Assembly: GCF_007954405.1 (NCBI RefSeq)
Contig: NZ_CP042344.1
Location: forward strand, 1,922,001 to 1,986,000
DNA: 64,000 nucleotides
Reading direction: 5' to 3'
DNA from: Comamonas flocculans
Lineage (GTDB): Bacteria; Pseudomonadota; Gammaproteobacteria; Burkholderiales; Burkholderiaceae_C
Made by a program: the position numbers and the translations under genes. Under the pieces are notes generated by a model that saw nothing but the letters and a program-made list of their open reading frames with translations, searched no databases and had not been told where the DNA came from. Shown here in pieces: positions 44,693-54,899 of the stretch (the stretch's first letter is position 1; each line of letters begins with the position of its first letter).

Positions 44693-47600
44693 TCAGGACT
44701 GCAGCCAGCTCTTGACGCGCCCCTGCCAATGCGCGGGCACGGCGCGCGCCACGCCGCGCAGCAGGGGCAGCGAGCGCAGCCAGACCAGGGCGCCGAGCAG
44801 GCCGGTCTTGGCCGCGCTCTGGGCGTCGGGTTCGGGCAGCCAGGCGGCGAGTTGCTCGGCCTGCGCGGTGCATTCGGCGGCCGCAAGCCCGCCCAGGTAG
44901 TCGCGTTCGTAGTGCCAGTCAGCGTAGTGCGGCGGCTCGCCGGCGGGCAGCGCGGGCGCGGTGGCGCTGGCGAAGTGCTCGGTGCGCAGCCGGGTGAAGG
45001 TGGCTACCCAGGCGGCGGGGCTCTGGTCCCAGGGCAGCACCCAGCTCCAGGGGCGGGCGATCACGCGTTCGGCGAAGGCGCCGAGGTCGGGCACGGCGAC
45101 GGGCAGGCCGGCCTGGAGCACCGCGCTCAGGGTGTAGCTGTAGGTCTCGGGCCACTGGGCGGGGAACCAGACCAGGTCGGGCTTGAGCCAGGCGAGCAGG
45201 CCGGGCAGGTCTTCGTCCTGGTATTCGCCGTGCACGGTGAGCCGCGCGCGCGGCTGGGTCTGCAGGTGGCGGTAGCAGTAGCCCAGCAGGTGGAATTCCA
45301 GCGGCGCCTGTGTGCGCGCGGCCTGCAGGGCGGTGGCTTCGAGCAGGTCGGCGCCCTTGATGACGCTGAGGGCGCCGATGACGACGATCTTGAGGGGGCG
45401 GGCCTCGTCCGGGATCGCGTTCGTGCGAACGCCCTGGCCCTCACCCCGGCCCTCTCCCAGAGGGAGAGGGAGGAAGGCGGGGTCCTCCGGCGGGGTGAGC
45501 GGGGCGTGGTCGTTTCGCTGGCCCTCATCCCGGCCCTCCCCTGGTGGGACAGGGGGAAAGAGGGGGGAAGGGGAAGGCGTGGGTAGCGCGGTGCCGGGGG
45601 CGATGTCGGTGTGCGGCACGGCGAGCACGCGGGCGGCGGGGGCGAAGCCGGTGATGCGCCGCGCGGCGTCCCGGCTGGGGGCGAACACCTGGCGCGCGCC
45701 GGTCAGCAGGCGGGCGTTGGCGCCGCGCCAGGGGCCCACGGTCTTGAACAGCGGTGCGGCCATGTCACCCGTGCAGCAGGCGCACTGGCCGGGGGTGGGC
45801 TCGCCGGCGAAGCGGCCGTCCTCGCCCGTCATGCTGATGTGGGTGCAGAAGGCGTAGTAGTCGTGCGCCGTGACGTCGTAGCCCACGCCCAGCAACGCGG
45901 GCAGGTCGTAGGCCTGCGCGGGATGGCCGAGCAGGTGGTGGTAATGCACGTGGCATACGCCAAGCTGGCGCAGCACCGCGAGCAGGTCGTCCCATTGGTC
46001 CTTGACGCGAAAGGCGAGTTCAAAGCCTTCATTGGCGTCGGCCATGCGCAGGCGCACGCGGCCTCCGACGGCGGGGGTGAGGGTGAGGAATTGCGCGCGG
46101 CCGGCCAGCTGGTGGGCGAGCTCGCGCACGTGGCGCACGGTGCCGCCGCCGCGGTCGTGCAGCACGGCGAGGACGAGGGGCAGGCGGGCTTCGCTCAGGC
46201 GCGCCAGGTCCAGCGCCAGGCGGTAGGGGCGTGCCGGATCGGCCTGGACGAAGGCGTGGATGTCACGGCCGTAGCGCGGATGCAGGCGGTCGAGCACCTG
46301 GATGGCGGCGCGCTCGCGCGGGCTCTTGCTGTCGCCGAAGCTCACGCCGCCGGTGTGCAGCACGAAGGTGTCGAGCAGGTGCAGGTTGCGCCAGCCCTTG
46401 GCCGCCGCGCGCTGGCAGAAGTCGTTTTCTTCGCCATAGCCCTTGCCGAAGTGCTCCACGTCGAACAGGCCGACCTCATTCAGCGCGGCGCGGCGGATGT
46501 ACATGCAAAAGCCCACGCCGGTGGGCACGTCGACCACCACGCCGGGGTTGGTGCGGGCACACAGGGCGTCCAGGCTGGCGGTGGTGTACCCCTCGGGCAG
46601 GGCGTTGTCCCGGCAAAAGCGCGGGTAGCTGCAGATGGTGGCGTTGGTCGACAGCGGCGTGACGCTGGCGATCCTGGCGTCGCCGTGGGCGGCGGCGCGG
46701 ATGCGGTCCAGCCAGTCGTTCGCGACCTCGGTGTCGCTGTTGAGCAGCAGCACGTCGTTGTCACCCGACAGCTGCATGCCGCGGTTGACGGTGGCGACGA
46801 AGCCGAGGTTGCTGTCGTTTTCCAGCAGGGTGATGCGCTCGTCCTCGGCCGCGGCTTCGCGCAGCCAGGCGGTGACTTCGGGTTCGGGGCTGGCGTCGTT
46901 GATGACGATCAGGCGCCAGGCGCAGTGCACCGGGCTGGCCAGCACCGATTGGAGGCAGCGCTGGGTGTCAGGCAAGCCTTTGTAAACCGGGACGATGATG
47001 TCCACGGGGTGCTCGCTCGGCGCGATGGGCGTGGCGGGCGGGCGCGGGGCCGCGCGCAAATGCTTGGGCGTGCGGCCCAGCAGGCGATCGATGTGCATCT
47101 TGGCGGCGACCAGCGGGCGGGTGGCGCGAAAAATGGTGGAATCTTCTATGGCTTGCAGGTGCTGCGACAGGCCGGCGAGTTCGTGGCGCAGGCGGGCGGT
47201 TTCGCGCTGCCACTGGTCGGCCTGTTGCTGGAAGCTCGCGCCCTGTTCCCGCAGCAGCGCGGTCTGTGCAAGGCTCTCCTGCAACTGCGGCTCCACCGCG
47301 CCCAGGCGCGCCAGCAATGGCTGCACGGTGGCGCTGAGCGCTAGGTAGTCGGCCGACATCGGCCAGCCGAGTTCGACCTCCAGTTGCGTGGCGCCTGCCA
47401 GTTGCGCGGCGGGGATGGGCAGCTCGAACCAGGGGTCGTCGCCGGCGAGCAGCAGCAGCACCGGGCTGGCGGCGGGCAGCGGCCCCTGCCAGACGATGGA
47501 TTGCAGGCGCGTGTGCGCGAACAGGGCGTGGGCGCCGTCTTCGCTGCGCCACTGCCACAGCGCCTCGCCGTCCGCGTCGAGCAGGCGCAGCCGGTACAGA

Positions 47601-48517
47601 TGCAGGAAACCCGGCCGGTCTGCCGGGTCCAGCCGCAGCGTGGTGGGTGGCGACTGGTGGGCGGGCAGGGCAAAGTGCAGCGTCTGCCGCTCCTGACCCA
47701 TGACGCCGGTGGCACTGCGCTTGTCCTGCTCGGCAAAGCCCCGGTCATGCGCGGTGTAGAGCTGCGCGGTGAACAGCGCCTGCGCCGGGGCGCCGGCTGC
47801 GGCGAAGTCGTTGGCCACCGGCTGAGCCACGGGCCGGGCGGCGCCGATGAACTGGTAGCTCAGGGCATCCGGCAGGGCCAGCAGGTAGCGGGCGACGGCG
47901 GGGGGCAGTTCGTCGAAGCGCGCCTTGAATTCCGAATCGGGCAGTTCGCGGCGGATGGTGTCGAGCTGTTCGAGCTGCCAGCGCTGCTCGCCCAGGAAGC
48001 GCGTGAGCGAGCGGCGCGTGAAAAAGCGCAGGTGCGTGCGGTCCAGCAGGCCTTCGTCGCGGTAGCGGAACTCCCCTTGCAGCAGTTCGGCCGCGAGGCC
48101 GGCATAGCCCGCGTTGGGCACCGAAATCAAGAGCTGCCCGCCGGGTTTGAGCAGTGCGCGGCAGGCGGCCAGCACGCGCTCGGGCTGGCTCAGGTGTTCC
48201 AGCACGTCGGCGCAGACGATGGCGTCGTAGGCGCCGGCCTCGAAGGTGGCGCCGAGCTCGCAGCTTTCCAGGTTGGCGACGACGACGCGGCGGTAGTGCG
48301 GGCGGGCGTGCGCGGCCTCAAGCTCGCTCCAGGTCAGGCCATCGACGGTGCACCGGCGGGTTTCACGCAGGTACTGGCCGAGCGCCCCGCTGCCGCAGCC
48401 CAGGTCGAGCACGGTGGCGCCCTCGGGCGTGAGGCCGGCAAGGACGGACAGCGAGGTGCGTTCGCCCTCGCGGATGCTGCGCAGGTAAACGTGCAGATCC
48501 GTGATGGTTTGTGTCAT
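44693..48517 (-). CDS. Methyltransferase-GT2-GT4 fusion protein of polysaccharide synthesis
   Basis: This 1274-residue cytoplasmic protein has several domains. Residues about 1-230 form a class I SAM methyltransferase (VLDLGCGSGALGQYL, ADVLEHLSQPERVL). A beta-rich linker follows (about 240-420), then a coiled coil (about 430-490, LLREQGASFQQQADQWQRET). Residues about 504-760 form a GT2 glycosyltransferase (DIIVPVYKGLPDTQRCLQSV, VLLLNSDTEVANDWLDR). The rest (about 780-1230) is a GT4-like domain (VLAVLHDRGGGTVRHVREL). Residues about 985-1030 (PTPSPSPLFPPVPPGEG ... LPLGEGRGEGQG) are an in-frame translation of the GC-rich repeat. Such fusions make and cap repeat units of O-antigen-like chains with methyl groups. 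Linkage and sugar are unknown. Confidence 0.85.
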   Translation of the reverse strand: MTQTITDLHVYLRSIREGERTSLSVLAGLTPEGATVLDLGCGSGALGQYLRETRRCTVDGLTWSELEAAHARPHYRRVVVANLESCELGATFEAGAYDAIVCADVLEHLSQPERVLAACRALLKPGGQLLISVPNAGYAGLAAELLQGEFRYRDEGLLDRTHLRFFTRRSLTRFLGEQRWQLEQLDTIRRELPDSEFKARFDELPPAVARYLLALPDALSYQFIGAARPVAQPVANDFAAAGAPAQALFTAQLYTAHDRGFAEQDKRSATGVMGQERQTLHFALPAHQSPPTTLRLDPADRPGFLHLYRLRLLDADGEALWQWRSEDGAHALFAHTRLQSIVWQGPLPAASPVLLLLAGDDPWFELPIPAAQLAGATQLEVELGWPMSADYLALSATVQPLLARLGAVEPQLQESLAQTALLREQGASFQQQADQWQRETARLRHELAGLSQHLQAIEDSTIFRATRPLVAAKMHIDRLLGRTPKHLRAAPRPPATPIAPSEHPVDIIVPVYKGLPDTQRCLQSVLASPVHCAWRLIVINDASPEPEVTAWLREAAAEDERITLLENDSNLGFVATVNRGMQLSGDNDVLLLNSDTEVANDWLDRIRAAAHGDARIASVTPLSTNATICSYPRFCRDNALPEGYTTASLDALCARTNPGVVVDVPTGVGFCMYIRRAALNEVGLFDVEHFGKGYGEENDFCQRAAAKGWRNLHLLDTFVLHTGGVSFGDSKSPRERAAIQVLDRLHPRYGRDIHAFVQADPARPYRLALDLARLSEARLPLVLAVLHDRGGGTVRHVRELAHQLAGRAQFLTLTPAVGGRVRLRMADANEGFELAFRVKDQWDDLLAVLRQLGVCHVHYHHLLGHPAQAYDLPALLGVGYDVTAHDYYAFCTHISMTGEDGRFAGEPTPGQCACCTGDMAAPLFKTVGPWRGANARLLTGARQVFAPSRDAARRITGFAPAARVLAVPHTDIAPGTALPTPSPSPLFPPVPPGEGRDEGQRNDHAPLTPPEDPAFLPLPLGEGRGEGQGVRTNAIPDEARPLKIVVIGALSVIKGADLLEATALQAARTQAPLEFHLLGYCYRHLQTQPRARLTVHGEYQDEDLPGLLAWLKPDLVWFPAQWPETYSYTLSAVLQAGLPVAVPDLGAFAERVIARPWSWVLPWDQSPAAWVATFTRLRTEHFASATAPALPAGEPPHYADWHYERDYLGGLAAAECTAQAEQLAAWLPEPDAQSAAKTGLLGALVWLRSLPLLRGVARAVPAHWQGRVKSWLQS
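45432..45569. repeat. Composite repeat inside the methyltransferase-GT fusion gene
   Basis: Read on the given strand: left arm gccctggccctcaccccggcc with ctctcccagagggagag (about 45432-45470), and a further arm ctggccctcatcccggccct with cccctggtgggacaggggg (about 45519-45556). The reading frame of the host gene is kept. Confidence 0.75.
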
Positions 48518-48557
48518 GGGGCGCGATTATCCCAAGCTGGCGGCGACAATAGCGCCC

Positions 48558-49346
48558 ATGGACGCGTCGTGTTCGCCGGCAGGGGCCGCTCTGGTGGTGT
48601 CCGTGGTCAGCCACGGGCACACCGCCGCCGTGCGTGCCTTGCTCGGCGACCTGGCGCGCCACTGCGCGCACAGCGTGGCGCGCGTGGTGCTGACGCTGAA
48701 CCTGCCGGACGAGCCCGAGCCGGTGGCGCCGGACGTCGCCTGGCCGTTCGCGCTGCAGCTGCGCCGCAACACGCGCCCGCGCGGCTTTGGCGCCAACCAC
48801 AACCGCGCGCTGGCGGATGTGGCCGAGCCCTTCGTCTGCGTGCTCAACCCCGACGTGCGGCTGGCGGCAGACCCGTTTGCGCCGCTGTGCGCGCTGGCGG
48901 CGGGCCAGGGCGTGGGGGCGGCCTACCCGCGCCAGCTCGACGGCCAGGGCCGGGTGCAGGACAGCGAACGCGCGCTGCCCACGCCGCTGGCGCTGTGGCG
49001 CCGGCGCGTGCTGGGCCGCTCCGAGGCGCGCGTGGACTGGGTCAACGCCGCCTGCCTGGTGCTGCCCGCTGCGGTGTGGCGGCGCCTGGGCGGCTTTGAC
49101 GAGCGCTACCACATGTATTGCGAGGACGTGGACCTGTGCCTGCGCCTGCGTCTGGCGGGCCTGCGGCTGGTGCGCGCGCCGGTGGCGGTGCTGCACGCGG
49201 GCGAACGTGCCAGCCACCGCAGCGCGGCGCACCTGGCATGGCATGTGCGCAGCCTGCTGCGGCTGTGGCGCTCTCCCGTCTACCGCGCGGCCGCCCGTCT
49301 GGCGCCGCCATCCCAGGCGCCGCTGGCGCGCGAAGGACAGGCATGA
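48558..49346 (+). CDS. GT2 family glycosyltransferase, rhamnosyltransferase-like
   Basis: The protein has 262 residues in the WbbL-type GT2 family. VVSVVSHGHTAAVRALLGDL at the N-terminus, the block RRNTRPRGFGANHNRAL (nucleotide-binding), the DXD-type site VLNPDVRLAADP and FDERYHMYCEDVDLCLRLR with the catalytic-base region are all characteristic of bacterial rhamnosyltransferases. With the rfb genes at 13-17.5 kb, dTDP-rhamnose is a plausible donor. The start at 48558 lies 41 bp from the start of the divergent fusion gene; it overlaps the next gene by 4 bp (ATGA), so it is coupled with the initiating transferase. Confidence 0.88.
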   Translation: MDASCSPAGAALVVSVVSHGHTAAVRALLGDLARHCAHSVARVVLTLNLPDEPEPVAPDVAWPFALQLRRNTRPRGFGANHNRALADVAEPFVCVLNPDVRLAADPFAPLCALAAGQGVGAAYPRQLDGQGRVQDSERALPTPLALWRRRVLGRSEARVDWVNAACLVLPAAVWRRLGGFDERYHMYCEDVDLCLRLRLAGLRLVRAPVAVLHAGERASHRSAAHLAWHVRSLLRLWRSPVYRAAARLAPPSQAPLAREGQA

Positions 49347-50443
49347 TGGTGCTCGCCCTGGTGGCCTTCCTGATGTCCCTGGGGGCGTCGGCGGTGGTGA
49401 TCCGCCGGCTGGCGCGGCGCGCGGTACGCTACGGCCCGGGCAAGCCCCAGCGCTTTCACAAGGGCGAGGTGCCGCGCCTGGGCGGCGTGGCGCTGCTGGC
49501 CGGGCTGTGTCTGGGCTGGGCGCTGGGCACGCTGCAGACGCTGTGGGGCGACCCGGGCTCGGTCGGCCTGGGCACCGGCATGTGGCGCTGGCTGGTGGTG
49601 CTGCTGCCGGCGGTGGTCTGCGGCATCGTCGAAGACATGACGCAGCGCATCAGGGTGGGCTGGCGCCTGGCGATGACGCTGCTGTCGGGCCTGCTCGCGC
49701 TGTGGCTGCTGGGGCTGAACGTGCAGCGCCTGGACCTGTCCTGGATCGACGCGCTGCTGCGCTCCGCGCCCTGGCTGGGCATGGGCATCGTGCTGCTGGC
49801 GGTGGCGGGCCTGCCGCACGCCTTCAACATCATCGACGGCTACAACGGTCTGGCGGGCGTGGTGGCGCTGATCATCTGCCTGGCGCTGGTGCACGTGTGT
49901 CTGCAGGTGGGCGACCGCCAGCTGGCGGCCATCGTGATCTGCCTGGCCGGGGCGACGGCGGGCTTCCTGGTCTGGAACTACCCGCGCGGCCTGCTGTTCG
50001 CCGGCGACGGCGGCGCCTACCTCTGGGGCAGCGTGGTGGCGCTGGCGAGCATCGCGCTGGTGCAGCGTCACCCCCAGGTGTCGCCCTGGTTTCCCATGCT
50101 GCTGCTGATTTACCCGGTGTGGGAGACGCTGTTTTCCATCTACCGCAAGCTGGCGCGCGGCGAATCGCCCGGCATGGCGGACGCGCTGCATTTTCACCAG
50201 CTGATCTACCGGCGCATCGTGCGCAGCGTGCTGCTGGAGGACGAGGCCCGGCGCATGCTCAAGCGCAACAACCGCACCGCGCCCTACCTGTGGGGTTTCA
50301 GCATGCTGTCGGTCGTGCCGGCGGTGCTGTTCTGGAACAATAGCCCGGTTCTGCTGGCGTTCTGCGCCGTGTTTGCCCTGGCTTACGTAGGCGCCTACAT
50401 CAGCATCATCCGGTTCAAGGTGCCTGACTGGCTAAGGTTCTGA
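49343..50443 (+). CDS. WecA/WbpL-type undecaprenyl-phosphate sugar-1-phosphate transferase
   Basis: This 366-residue polytopic enzyme of the MraY/WecA family starts a lipid-linked sugar chain by moving a sugar-1-phosphate to undecaprenyl phosphate. KPQRFHKGEVPRLGGVALLA, the cytosolic acid motif VCGIVEDMTQR, HAFNIIDGYNGLAG and GDGGAYLWGSVVAL mark the active-site loops, and ADALHFHQLIYRR is the family's histidine motif. About eleven membrane spans are expected. A donor with a diacetamido or N-acetyl sugar would fit the neighbouring TviB-WbpBDE genes, and WbpL-like enzymes use such donors; this is inference. GTG-free ATGA coupling with the GT2 gene. Confidence 0.9.
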   Translation: MMVLALVAFLMSLGASAVVIRRLARRAVRYGPGKPQRFHKGEVPRLGGVALLAGLCLGWALGTLQTLWGDPGSVGLGTGMWRWLVVLLPAVVCGIVEDMTQRIRVGWRLAMTLLSGLLALWLLGLNVQRLDLSWIDALLRSAPWLGMGIVLLAVAGLPHAFNIIDGYNGLAGVVALIICLALVHVCLQVGDRQLAAIVICLAGATAGFLVWNYPRGLLFAGDGGAYLWGSVVALASIALVQRHPQVSPWFPMLLLIYPVWETLFSIYRKLARGESPGMADALHFHQLIYRRIVRSVLLEDEARRMLKRNNRTAPYLWGFSMLSVVPAVLFWNNSPVLLAFCAVFALAYVGAYISIIRFKVPDWLRF

Positions 50444-50503
50444 GTTACCCGCCCGGCGTGGCCAAAGCGCCCATTGAATAACCCGTCGCCCACATTTAAA
50501 GTA

Positions 50504-51607
50504 ATGCAAACGCTTTCTGAAAATCGCATCAGAGAATACGACGATGACGAAATTTCCCTTTGGGAAATTTATGAAATCCTCAGAGAAAACTGGAAGGCCC
50601 TCACGGGCTTTATATTTGTCAGCGGCATGCTCGCGCTGGTGCTGGCCTACGTTCTTCCAAAGAAATACGAAGTTTCGGTTTACGTACAAGACCCGCTGCC
50701 GGTGCAGTACATGGATGTCAATACGAGCCGGACTGCATTGTCCGGGCTGGATTGGGTTACCGGCAAGGATTTGTACGGTTATTTTGTCGATTCATTGACT
50801 TCTGACGCGGCGCGACAGAGGTTCTTCGAGAAAATCTACCTCCCTTCGCTGGATGAACAGCCCAAGGATGAAGCCGAACGCAACGCCTTGTATGCGACCG
50901 TCAGCAAAAAACTGGTGGTAGTGAACGAACCCAAGTCCAACAAGGGGCGCCAGCATTACAACATCGTGGTCCAGGCGCCCACGGATCAAGCGGTGGTGGA
51001 GTGGACGAAGGGCTTTCTCGATCTGGTACAGGACGAAGCGCGGCAGAAATGGGTTGAGGGTGAGAAAAAGACCATCGCTGTAAAGATAGAAAATCTGGAA
51101 AAGAACCTGGCGGAAAAATATGAATTGACAAAAAAACTCCGGCTGGACAGGGAAGTTCGTCTGGAAGAAGCATTCAAGGTTGCACAGGCCGTGGACCAGG
51201 AGCTGCCGCAAGTCACCGTCGGCCAATTGCCCAAGCAGGAAAGCATCACGCCTTTTGCAGACGGTTCTGCCCTTTATGCGCGTGGCACCAAATCATTGGG
51301 GGCAGAAATCGACGTGCTCAGCAATCGCAAGGACGAATCGGCTTTCATTGAAGGCATCCGCGAACTGCAAGGGAAAGTCAAGGCGCTGAAAGAACAGGAA
51401 CTGCACCCTGAATCCGTAGGCATGTACAGGATTGACGGGCAGTTGCTTCGGCCAGCAAAACCGGTGTCGCCCAAGAAGCTGCTGATACTCGCCGTCGGCC
51501 TGCTGCTCGGCGGCTTTGCAGGCCTGCTTTTCGTATTCGTTCGCCGGGGTGCGATCATGCGGCGCGCGGAGCAGGAAGCCCTTCAAGCCCAGCAAGCGCA
51601 GGCCTGA
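50504..51607 (+). CDS. Wzz/chain-length determinant-like protein
   Basis: The protein has 367 residues with two membrane helices, near residues 34-53 (GFIFVSGMLALVLAYVLPKK) and 325-346 (LLILAVGLLLGGFAGLLFVF), that flank a large periplasmic domain rich in coiled coil (EKNLAEKYELTKKLRLDREV). This is the plan of polysaccharide co-polymerases that set O-antigen chain length. The N-terminal DEISLWEIYEILRENWKAL is the usual cytoplasmic start. There is no ATP-binding domain. I prefer the ATG at 50504 to a TTG at 50474. Codon usage is more AT-rich than its upstream neighbour. Confidence 0.85.
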   Translation: MQTLSENRIREYDDDEISLWEIYEILRENWKALTGFIFVSGMLALVLAYVLPKKYEVSVYVQDPLPVQYMDVNTSRTALSGLDWVTGKDLYGYFVDSLTSDAARQRFFEKIYLPSLDEQPKDEAERNALYATVSKKLVVVNEPKSNKGRQHYNIVVQAPTDQAVVEWTKGFLDLVQDEARQKWVEGEKKTIAVKIENLEKNLAEKYELTKKLRLDREVRLEEAFKVAQAVDQELPQVTVGQLPKQESITPFADGSALYARGTKSLGAEIDVLSNRKDESAFIEGIRELQGKVKALKEQELHPESVGMYRIDGQLLRPAKPVSPKKLLILAVGLLLGGFAGLLFVFVRRGAIMRRAEQEALQAQQAQA

Positions 51608-51609
51608 AC

Positions 51610-52905
51610 ATGGACCTGCAACACGCACACATAGCCATCATCGGCCTCGGCTACGTCGGCCTGCCGCTGGCCGTTGAATTCGGCAAGCACCGCCCGGTGC
51701 TCGGCTTTGACATCAATCCGACGCGCATCGCCGAACTGCAAGGCGGCAAAGACCATACCTTGGAATGCAGCCCTGGTCAGCTGCAGCAAGCCACACACCT
51801 GCGCTACAGCAGCCAGAGTGAAGACCTCAAGGCCTGCCAAGTCTTCATCGTCACCGTACCCACACCGGTGGACGGGGCGCATCGGCCCGATCTCACCCCC
51901 CTCGTCAAAGCCAGCCAGACCGTGGGCAGCGCGCTGAAAAAAGGCGACGTGGTTATCTACGAATCCACCGTCTACCCCGGCGCAACAGAAGAAGTCTGCG
52001 TACCTGAACTGGAAAACGCCTCGGGGCTGAAATTCAACCAAGACTTCTTTTGCGGCTACAGCCCTGAGCGCATCAACCCTGGTGACAAGGTAAACACCCT
52101 CACTACCATTAAGAAGATCACCAGCGGTAGTACATCCGAAGCCGCGGACGCGGTCGATATGCTGTACCGCCAGATCATTACTGCCGGTACGCACCAAGCC
52201 AGCAGCATCAAGGTAGCCGAGGCCGCAAAAGTCATCGAAAACACCCAGCGCGACCTGAACATCGCCCTGGTCAATGAACTGTCCGTCATCTTCGCGCGCC
52301 TGGGCATAGACACGCTGGACGTGCTGGAAGCTGCTGGTAGCAAATGGAACTTCCTGCCCTTTCGCCCCGGCATGGTGGGCGGGCATTGCATCGGCGTCGA
52401 CCCTTACTACCTCACGCACAAGGCCGAGCAGGTGGGCTACCACCCGCAGGTCATACTTGCCGGACGGCGCATCAACGACAACATGGGTCGCTACGTTGCT
52501 CGCACCACCATTCGTCGCATGCTGCAAAACGGCATGGACGTGCCCCGCTGCCGCGTGGGCGTGCTAGGCATCACCTTCAAGGAAAACTGTCCTGACATCC
52601 GCAACAGCAAGGTGGTGGATGTGGTGCACGAACTGCAAACTTGGGGCACCGAAGTCGTCGTGGCCGACGCCTGGGCCGATGCCACTGAAGTGCGCCATGA
52701 ATACGATCTGGAACTGGGTGTGATCGATGCCGCCCGGCCCGTGGATGCGCTCATCGTCGCCGTGGGACACAACCAGTACCGGGCGCTGGCCCCCGCTGAA
52801 TTGCGCGCCCTGTGCCGCAGCAGCAAACCCGTGCTGGCCGACGTGAAGAGCCTGTACGACCGGCACGCGCTTAAGGAGGCTGGTTTCAACGTCTTCAGAC
52901 TGTGA
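51610..52905 (+). CDS. tviB: UDP-N-acetylglucosamine 6-dehydrogenase (TviB/WbpO-like)
   Basis: This 431-residue nucleotide-sugar dehydrogenase oxidises UDP-GlcNAc (or UDP-GalNAc) to the uronic acid. The NAD site is IAIIGLGYVGLPLAVEFGKH near the start; VYESTVYPG-like (VIYESTVYPGATEEVCVPEL), CGYSPERINPGDK, and the catalytic-cysteine motif PGMVGGHCIGVDPYYLTHKA follow, and VLGITFKENCPDIRNSKVVD is typical. Overall it matches Vi-antigen TviB closely in layout. It is the first committed enzyme of the UDP-GlcNAc(3NAc)A route with the next genes. It starts 2 bp after the Wzz gene and is followed by a repeat element. Confidence 0.92.
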   Translation: MDLQHAHIAIIGLGYVGLPLAVEFGKHRPVLGFDINPTRIAELQGGKDHTLECSPGQLQQATHLRYSSQSEDLKACQVFIVTVPTPVDGAHRPDLTPLVKASQTVGSALKKGDVVIYESTVYPGATEEVCVPELENASGLKFNQDFFCGYSPERINPGDKVNTLTTIKKITSGSTSEAADAVDMLYRQIITAGTHQASSIKVAEAAKVIENTQRDLNIALVNELSVIFARLGIDTLDVLEAAGSKWNFLPFRPGMVGGHCIGVDPYYLTHKAEQVGYHPQVILAGRRINDNMGRYVARTTIRRMLQNGMDVPRCRVGVLGITFKENCPDIRNSKVVDVVHELQTWGTEVVVADAWADATEVRHEYDLELGVIDAARPVDALIVAVGHNQYRALAPAELRALCRSSKPVLADVKSLYDRHALKEAGFNVFRL

Positions 52906-52913
52906 CGCCATCA

Positions 52914-53017
52914 ACTCTCTCCCTCTCGGAAGGAGGGCAGGGGTGTGGCGGGTGCACCAAGTTGTTTCTTGATTGCCGCCAGCCCCCATCCCAAGCTTCC
53001 CACAGAGGGGCAAGGGG
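52914..53017. repeat. Diverged composite repeat between tviB and wbpB
   Basis: The left arm (ctctccctctcggaaggag, ggcaggggtgtgg) lies at about 52916-52948; the right arm (gcccccatcccaagcttccc, acagaggggcaagg) at about 52982-53015. It is the last copy in the window and the most diverged. Confidence 0.65.
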
Positions 53018-53039
53018 CATCATCCTTCAACCACACTGA

Positions 53040-54571
<1,532 letters not shown>

Positions 54572-54600
54572 TCGCAGCATGGCGACTTGCAGGGCAGAGA

Positions 54601-54626
54601 TGATTACAATGATTGCATTGAAATCA
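54601..54626. promoter_or_regulatory. Operator palindrome of the FitAB-like toxin-antitoxin operon
   Basis: Arms TGATTACAATG (54601-54611) and CATTGAAATCA (54616-54626) are reverse complements with one mismatch around ATTG. The inner CAATG-ATTG-CATTG has the same 5-4-5 layout as the operator of the AbrB/PIN pair at 15231-15244. TACAAT at 54605-54610 may be the -10 element. It lies 15 bp before the antitoxin ATG, so antitoxin binding would block transcription; that role is inferred. Confidence 0.65.
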
Positions 54627-54641
54627 AACTAAGGAATCCCC

Positions 54642-54887
54642 ATGAGCAGCATTACCGTGCGTAATCTGGACGAATCCATCAAGGCAGGCTTGCGCCTGCG
54701 CGCCGCGCGCAACGGCTGGTCGATGGAGCAAGAGGTGCGCAGCATTCTGCAGAAAGTTGTTGGAGCCGATGGGCAGGCGCAGTCCATGGACTTTGCCCAG
54801 CGCATACAGCAGCGCTTCCAGGGCCTGGATGCGAGCGGTCTTCCCATTGCGGCGCGGCGAGCCAGCCGTACGCCACCCGCGCTTTGA
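54642..54887 (+). CDS. FitA/VapB-like ribbon-helix-helix antitoxin
   Basis: The protein has 81 residues, starting SSITVRNLDESIKAGLRLRA, a ribbon-helix-helix N-terminus of the Arc/FitA type, followed by GWSMEQEVRSILQKVVG. This N-terminal pattern with a PIN-toxin partner downstream is seen in FitAB of Neisseria and in VapBC modules. The C-terminal 35 residues (FAQRIQQRFQGLDASGLPIA) should bind the toxin. RBS AAGGAA lies before the ATG. It lies 12 bp before the toxin gene and would repress through the palindrome at 54601-54626. Confidence 0.88.
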   Translation: MSSITVRNLDESIKAGLRLRAARNGWSMEQEVRSILQKVVGADGQAQSMDFAQRIQQRFQGLDASGLPIAARRASRTPPAL

Positions 54888-54899
54888 ACGCATGCGGCC

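Noticed and set aside
44550..44711. Short frame from a TTG in the gap after wzm (starts LKTLAVEERNTQAG)
   Set aside because: There is no ribosome-binding site, no homologue that I recognise, and it runs into the end of the convergent gene. It may be a relic of a lost gene but cannot be supported.
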